Translations under genes and position numbers: made by a program | Notes under the pieces: model-generated | What the model saw: the letters and a program-made list of their open reading frames with translations, nothing else | Database searches by the model: none | What the model was told of the DNA's origin: nothing | In this document: positions 59,001 through 64,000 of the stretch, in pieces | How positions within the stretch are numbered: position 1 is the stretch's first letter | Layout: the number at the start of each line of letters is the position of its first letter | DNA from: Callipepla californica brunnescens | Taxonomy: Eukaryota; Chordata; Aves; Galliformes; Odontophoridae | DNA length: 64,000 nucleotides | NCBI GenBank assembly: GCA_023055505.1 | Contig: JALIRH010000049.1 | Location: 248,001 to 312,000 of the forward strand | Direction: 5' to 3'

Positions 59001-62000
59001 ACCCTACCCCTTACACTAACCATACCCTAACCCTAACACTGACCCTACCCCCATCCCTGACCCTAACCCTAACCCTTACCCTAACCCTTACCTATCCCTA
59101 ACCCTACCCTAACCCTTACCCATACCCCTACCCCTAACCCCTAAATCTAGCCCTACCCTAAGCCTAACCCTACCCTATCCCTGACCCTAACCCTAACCCT
59201 TACCTATCCCTAACCCTACCCTAACACTAAACCTAACCCTGCCCTAACCCTTACCGTAACCCTAACCCTAACCCTAGCCCTACCCTAACCCTACCCTTAC
59301 CCTAACCTTAACCCTAACCCTGCCCTAACCCTTACCATAACCCTAACCCTAACCCTAGCCCTACCCTAACCCTACCCTAACCCCAACCCTATCCCTAACC
59401 CTAACCCTAACCCCTAACCCTACCCTAACCCTTATCCTAACATTAACCCCTGACGCTACCCTAAACCGTTACCCTAACCCTACCCTAACCCTAACCCAAC
59501 CCTAACCCTTACCCTAAACCAAACCCTACCCTAACTCTAACCCTAACACTAACCCTGACCCTAACCCCTAACGTAACCCCTAACCCTACCCTAACCCTAA
59601 CCCCTAATCTTAACCCCTAACCCTAAACCCTAACCCTAACACTAACCCTAACCCTATTGATGGACCCAAAACCTACCCCTAACCCTACCCTAACCATAAC
59701 ACTTACCCTAACCGTACCCTAACCCTAACCCTACCCTAACCCTCACCCTAACACTACCCTAACACTACACTAACATTTACCCTAACCCCTAACCCTTACC
59801 CTAACCCTTACCTGACCATAACCCTAACACTAAACCTAACCCTAACCCTAACCCTTAACCCCAACCCCTAAGCCCTAACCCCACCCTAACCCTAACCCTG
59901 CCCCTAACACCTAACCCTACCCTAGCCCTAACCCCTAATTTTAACCCTAACCCCTAACCCTAACCCTACCCTAACCCTAACCCTGCCCCTTACCCTAACC
60001 ATACCCTAACCCTAACACTGACCCTACCCCTATCCCTGACCCTAACCCTTACTCTAACCCTTACCTATCCCTAACCCTACCCTAACCCTTAACCCGAACC
60101 CTACCCTAACCCTTACCCTAACCCCTACCCCTAACCCTACACTAACCCTCAAATCTAACCCTAATTCTACCCTAACCCTAACCCCTAACCCTACCCTAAC
60201 CCTAACCCTGACTCAAACCCTACCCTTAACCCCGACCCTAACCCTACCCTAACCCTTACCCTAACACTACCCTAACATTTACCCTAACCTTTAAACCTTA
60301 CCTAACCATAACACTAATACTAAAACTAACCCTACCCTAACCCCTAACCCTACCCTAACCCTTTCCCTAACACTAACCCTAACCCTGCACTAACCGTGAC
60401 CCTAACCCCTAACCCCAACCCCTAAGCCCTAACCCTGCCCCTAACCCCAACCCTACCCTAACCCTAACCCTGCCCCTAACCCTAACACTAACCCCTAACC
60501 CTACCCTAGCCCTAACCCCTAACCCCTAATTTTAACCCTAACCATTAACCCTAGCCCTACCCTAACCCTGCCCTAACCCTAACCATACCCTAACCCTAAC
60601 ACTGACCCTAACCCTATCCCTGACCCTAACCCTTACCTATCCCTAACCCTACCCTAACCCTTAACCCTAACCCTACTCTAACACTTACCCTAACCCCTAA
60701 CCCTAACCCTATCCCTTACCTAACCCTATCCCTACACTAACCCTCAAATCTAACCCTAATTCTACCCTAACCCTAACCCCACCCTAAACCTAACCCTGAC
60801 TCAAACCCTACCCTTAACCCTGACCCTAACCCTACCCTAACCCTTACCTAACCCTAACCCTACCCTAACCCTAACACTACCCTAAAATTTACCCTAACCC
60901 CTAACCCTTACCTAACCATAACACTAACACTAAAACTAACCCTACCCTAACCCTACCCTAACCCTTACCCTAACACTAACCCTAACCCTGCACTAACCGT
61001 GACCCTAACCCCTAACCCCAACCCCTAAGCCCTAACCCTAACCCTGCCCCTAACCCCAACCCTACCCTAACCCTAACCCTGCCCCAAACCCTCACACTAA
61101 CCCCTAACCCTACCCTAGCCCTAACCCCTAACCCCTAATTTTAACCCTAACCCTTAACCCTAGCCCTACCCTAACCCTGCCCTAACCCTAACCATACCCT
61201 AACCCTAACACTGACCCTAACACTATCCCTGACCCTAACCCTTACCTATCCCTAACCCTACCCTAACCCTACCCTAACACCTAACCCTAACCCTATCCCT
61301 TACCTAACCCTAACCCTACACTACCTCTCAAATCTAACCCTAATTCTACCCTAACACTAACCCCTAACCCTACCCTAACCCTAACCCTACCCTACCCCTG
61401 ACTCAAACCCTACCCTTAACCCTCCTTAACCCTACCCTAACCCTTACCTAACCCTAACCCTACCCTAACCCTTAACCCTAACCCTACCCTAACATTTACC
61501 CTAACCCCTAACCATAACCCTAACACTAACTCTAACCTTACCCTACCCTAACCGTGACCCTAACCCCTAACCCCAACCCATAAGCCCTAACCCCAAACCC
61601 TTACCTAACCCAAACCCTACCCTAATCCTAACCCTAACCCTGCCCCTAACCCTAACACAAACCCCTAACCCTACCCTAGCCCTACCCTAGACCTAACCCT
61701 ACCCTAGCCCTAACCCCTAACCCCTAACCCAAACCCTAACCTTACCCTAAACCTACCCTAACCCTACCCTTACCCTAACTCTAACCCTAACACTAACCCT
61801 ACCCTAACTCTTACCCTATCCCTAACGCTAAGCCCTAACCCTGACACTGACCCTAACTCCTAACCCTAACCCTTACCGAAAATTCTAATCCAACCCTAAC
61901 CCTAACCCTACCCTAACCCTACCCATACCCCTACCCCTAACCCTACACTAACCCTTACCCTAACCCTTACCTATCCCTAACCCTAGCCCTACCCTAACCC

Positions 62001-62662
62001 TAACCCTTACCCTATCCCTAACCCTAACCCTTACCCTAACCCTTACCTATCTCTAACCCTACCCTAACCCTTAACCCTAACCCTTAACCCTAACCCTACC
62101 CAAACCCTCCAATCTAACCCTAATTCTACTCTAACCCTAACCCTACCCTAACCCTAAACCCTAACCCTACCATAACCCTGTTGATGGACCCTAGTTCTAC
62201 CCTAACCCTAACCCCTAACCCTAACACCTAACCCTAACACCTAACCCTTTGCTAACCCTATTGATGGACCCTAACTGTAACACTAACCCTACCCGTAATC
62301 CTACCCCTAACCCTTACCCAACCCTAACCCTAACCCTTACCCTACCCTAACCCTAACCCTTACCCTAAACCTAACCCTACCCTAATTCTAACCCTAACCC
62401 TGACCCTATCCCTAAACCTAACCCCTGACCCTAACCCCTAACCTTAACCCCTAACCCTAACCCTACCCTTACCCTAACCCTACACCCTAACCCTAAACCC
62501 TACCCTAACCTAACCCTAACCCTACCCTAACCCTAAAACCCTAACCCTACCTCACACCCTACCCTTAACCCTGACCCTAATACTTACCCTAACCATTATC
62601 TAACCCTAACCCTACCCCATCCCTACCCTACCCCTTAAACCTAACCCTAACCCTACCCTAAC
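53061..62662 (+). repeat. Highly degenerate CCCTAA array (~9.6 kb) with higher-order pattern
   Basis: Telomere-type repeats with CCCTAA sense on the + strand throughout, heavily mixed with 5- and 7-bp steps (CCCTA, CCCCTAA). A non-telomeric marker, TTGATGGACCC, recurs near 54378, 54463, 54631, 56135, 58103, 58438 (as TTGATGGACTC), 58526, 59657, 62181 and 62260. A TTGATCAACCC variant lies near 54946. Another block, GACTCAAACCCTACCC, recurs near 53876, 56224, 57028, 58191, 58613, 60209, 60788 and 61400. The last three are spaced about 580-610 bp, indicating larger repeat units. No G-strand segment is present, unlike in the macrosatellite. I see no gene here. Confidence 0.92.
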
Positions 62663-63605
62663 GGTGTCAGAATGTGACAGTCACAATATCAAAGTATCAC
62701 AATGTTAGAATGTCAGTGTCACAAGGTTAGAATTTCACAATGCCAAAATATCACAATGTGAGAATCTAAAAATGTCACAGTGTCAGAATGTCACAATGCA
62801 AAAATGAAAGACTGTCACAATACCAGAAGGTAAAAATTTCACAGTCAGAATATTACAGTGTCACAATGTCAGAAGGTCGCATTTTCAGAATGTCAGTACG
62901 TGAGGATGTCAGAACGTCACAATGTCACAAAGTGAGAATATGAGAATGTCAGAATAACAGAATGTCAGAATGTGAGAACGAAATGATGTCAGAATGTGAT
63001 TATGTGAGAATGTCCGAATTTCAGAATGTCAGAATGTCACAACGTCAGAATGCAAGAATATCAGAATGTCCTAAGTTGAGAATGTCACAATGTATCTGAA
63101 TAGAAGAATGTAACATTGGCACAATCTCAGAATGTAACAAAGACATCACATCATAATGTCAGAATGTCAGAATTTCACAACTTCACAATGTCACAATGAG
63201 AGAATTTCAGAACGCAGCAATGTAACAATCTGAGAATGTCACAATATCAGATTGTCAGAATGTCAGAATGACAAAATGTGAGAATATCACAATATCACTA
63301 TGCCAGATTCCCAAAATGCCACGATGTCACAATCTCAGAATGTCAGAATCACAGAATTTGACACTGCGAGAATATCACAAAGTCACAAAGCCACAATGTC
63401 ATAATATCACAATATCACAATGTCAGAATGTCACTATGGCAGATTGTCAGAATGCCAGAACATCAGAAGGTGAGAATATAAGAATGTCAGAATGTCACAA
63501 TGTCACAATGAGAGAATATTAGAATGTCACAATGTCAACATGTCAGAATGTGAGAAAGGGAGAATGTCATGATGTCAGAATGTCTTAATGTCAGAATGTC
63601 AAATC
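62663..63605 (+). repeat. 8-bp AATGTCAG/AATGTCAC satellite
   Basis: About 940 bp of imperfect 8-bp repeats in which AATGTCAG and AATGTCAC alternate irregularly, with point variants and 1-2 bp slips. It starts abruptly after the last CCCTAA repeats (ACCCTAACGGTGTCAGAATG). An 84-residue frame at 63268-63522 is a translation of this repeat. Confidence 0.93.
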
Positions 63606-64000
63606 GTCACAACCTCCCAATTAAAATTCAGGGAATATGACTGTGTGTGAAAGACAGCAACTGTTTTTTACTTTTGTTGTCTCAAAGCTTGCTTCATGAG
63701 GTCTTTCTGGCTAGAAGACTCTAATTGACAACTGCTTGGAGAAGCTGATCATCACAAAGGACAATAATACTTGTATGGCACCGAAAGTACTACTCCTGTT
63801 GATTTATCTGTTGGGCCAGATGTGTTGGGTGGGCACAAATCAAACTAATGCCAGAACACGGAGGCAGCTAAAGAAAGCAGGATAGACACCCTGTTGTCCC
63901 TACAAGACAAGCCTCTCTTAAAACAAAACACCCACATGAATGGTGAGGAGCTTTCCTCCTTCAAGGTTTGAAAATTTAAAGCAAAACTGACCTTTAGGTT
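63606..64000. other. Non-repetitive right edge
   Basis: Sequence complexity becomes ordinary here. Pyrimidine-rich stretches followed by AG (about 63664-63688 and 63701-63716) could be splice acceptors upstream of the short open frame at 63775. No strong homology recognised. The region continues beyond the window. Confidence 0.5.
63775..63885 (+). CDS. Short ORF with signal-peptide-like start (36 codons)
   Basis: An ATG at 63775 opens a 36-residue frame. A basic start (MAPK) is followed by a hydrophobic core (VLLLLIYLLG) and small residues before a polar tail with an NQT glycosylation site and an RTRR dibasic cluster, ending at TAG 63883-63885. This is the layout of a secretory signal peptide. 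It could be the leader of a truncated retroviral env, the first coding exon of a secreted protein, or chance. Nothing downstream within the window clarifies which. Confidence 0.3.
   Translation: MAPKVLLLLIYLLGQMCWVGTNQTNARTRRQLKKAG

Noticed and set aside
63268..63522. 84-residue frame near the right end
   Set aside because: Direct translation of the 8-bp satellite. An 8-bp period gives an eight-residue repeat in any open frame.

Overview
This window is almost entirely repetitive DNA and looks like a subtelomeric or heterochromatic region of a bird chromosome, most likely a galliform (chicken-like). That placement is inference. It rests on an alpharetrovirus-type endogenous retrovirus (ERV), many arrays of degenerate TTAGGG/CCCTAA repeats, and GC-rich minisatellites (TGGGTCGC and ATGGGGTC types) of a kind I associate with avian microchromosomes. 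I see no intact cellular gene. The only long reading frame with real homology is a damaged retroviral env. The many arginine-valine, leucine-glycine and asparagine-proline frames are translations of telomere-like repeats.

Layout. 1-3240: degenerate pol of a gammaretrovirus-like ERV (ERV-A) with no env or LTR. 3431-4866: degenerate TTAGGG DNA (a 'G-arm'). 4867-16960: about 20 tandem copies of a ~591-bp satellite, part of it organised as a ~4136-bp, seven-monomer higher-order repeat. 16961-17409: degenerate CCCTAA DNA (a 'C-arm'). 17410-42974: five head-to-tail copies of a 4.7-5.3 kb macrosatellite. Each copy runs C-arm, simple CCCTAA core, strand switch at CCTAGG, G-arm, then ~189 bp of retroviral protease. 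42786-47153: the 3' part of an alpharetrovirus-like ERV (ERV-B: end of protease, pol, env, polypurine tract, 3' LTR). Its first 189 bp are the same protease segment that closes every macrosatellite unit.

47154-51460: a chain of minisatellites. It contains four copies of a conserved ~110-bp module with a CTCF-like core, a CpG-rich promoter-like block with CCAAT, GC-box and ETS motifs, and an exon-like minus-strand fragment with duplicated ends. 51461-53060: a diverged partial copy of the macrosatellite C-arm, interrupted by a 574-bp solo LTR with a 5-bp target duplication. 53060-62662: about 9.6 kb of strongly degenerate CCCTAA repeats with their own higher-order pattern. 62663-63605: an 8-bp AATGTCAG/AATGTCAC satellite. 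63606-64000: non-repetitive DNA with a short signal-peptide-like reading frame.

The main result is architectural. The G-arm and C-arm sequences are diverged inverted homologues. At one place the head-to-head arms enclose the 591-bp satellite, and at the unit boundaries they enclose the ERV-B protease fragment. The five-unit array can be read as an amplification whose right breakpoint lies inside ERV-B. Diagnostic variants are distributed mosaically between units, which points to ongoing exchange or conversion. All comparisons were made by eye, with no alignment or database search.
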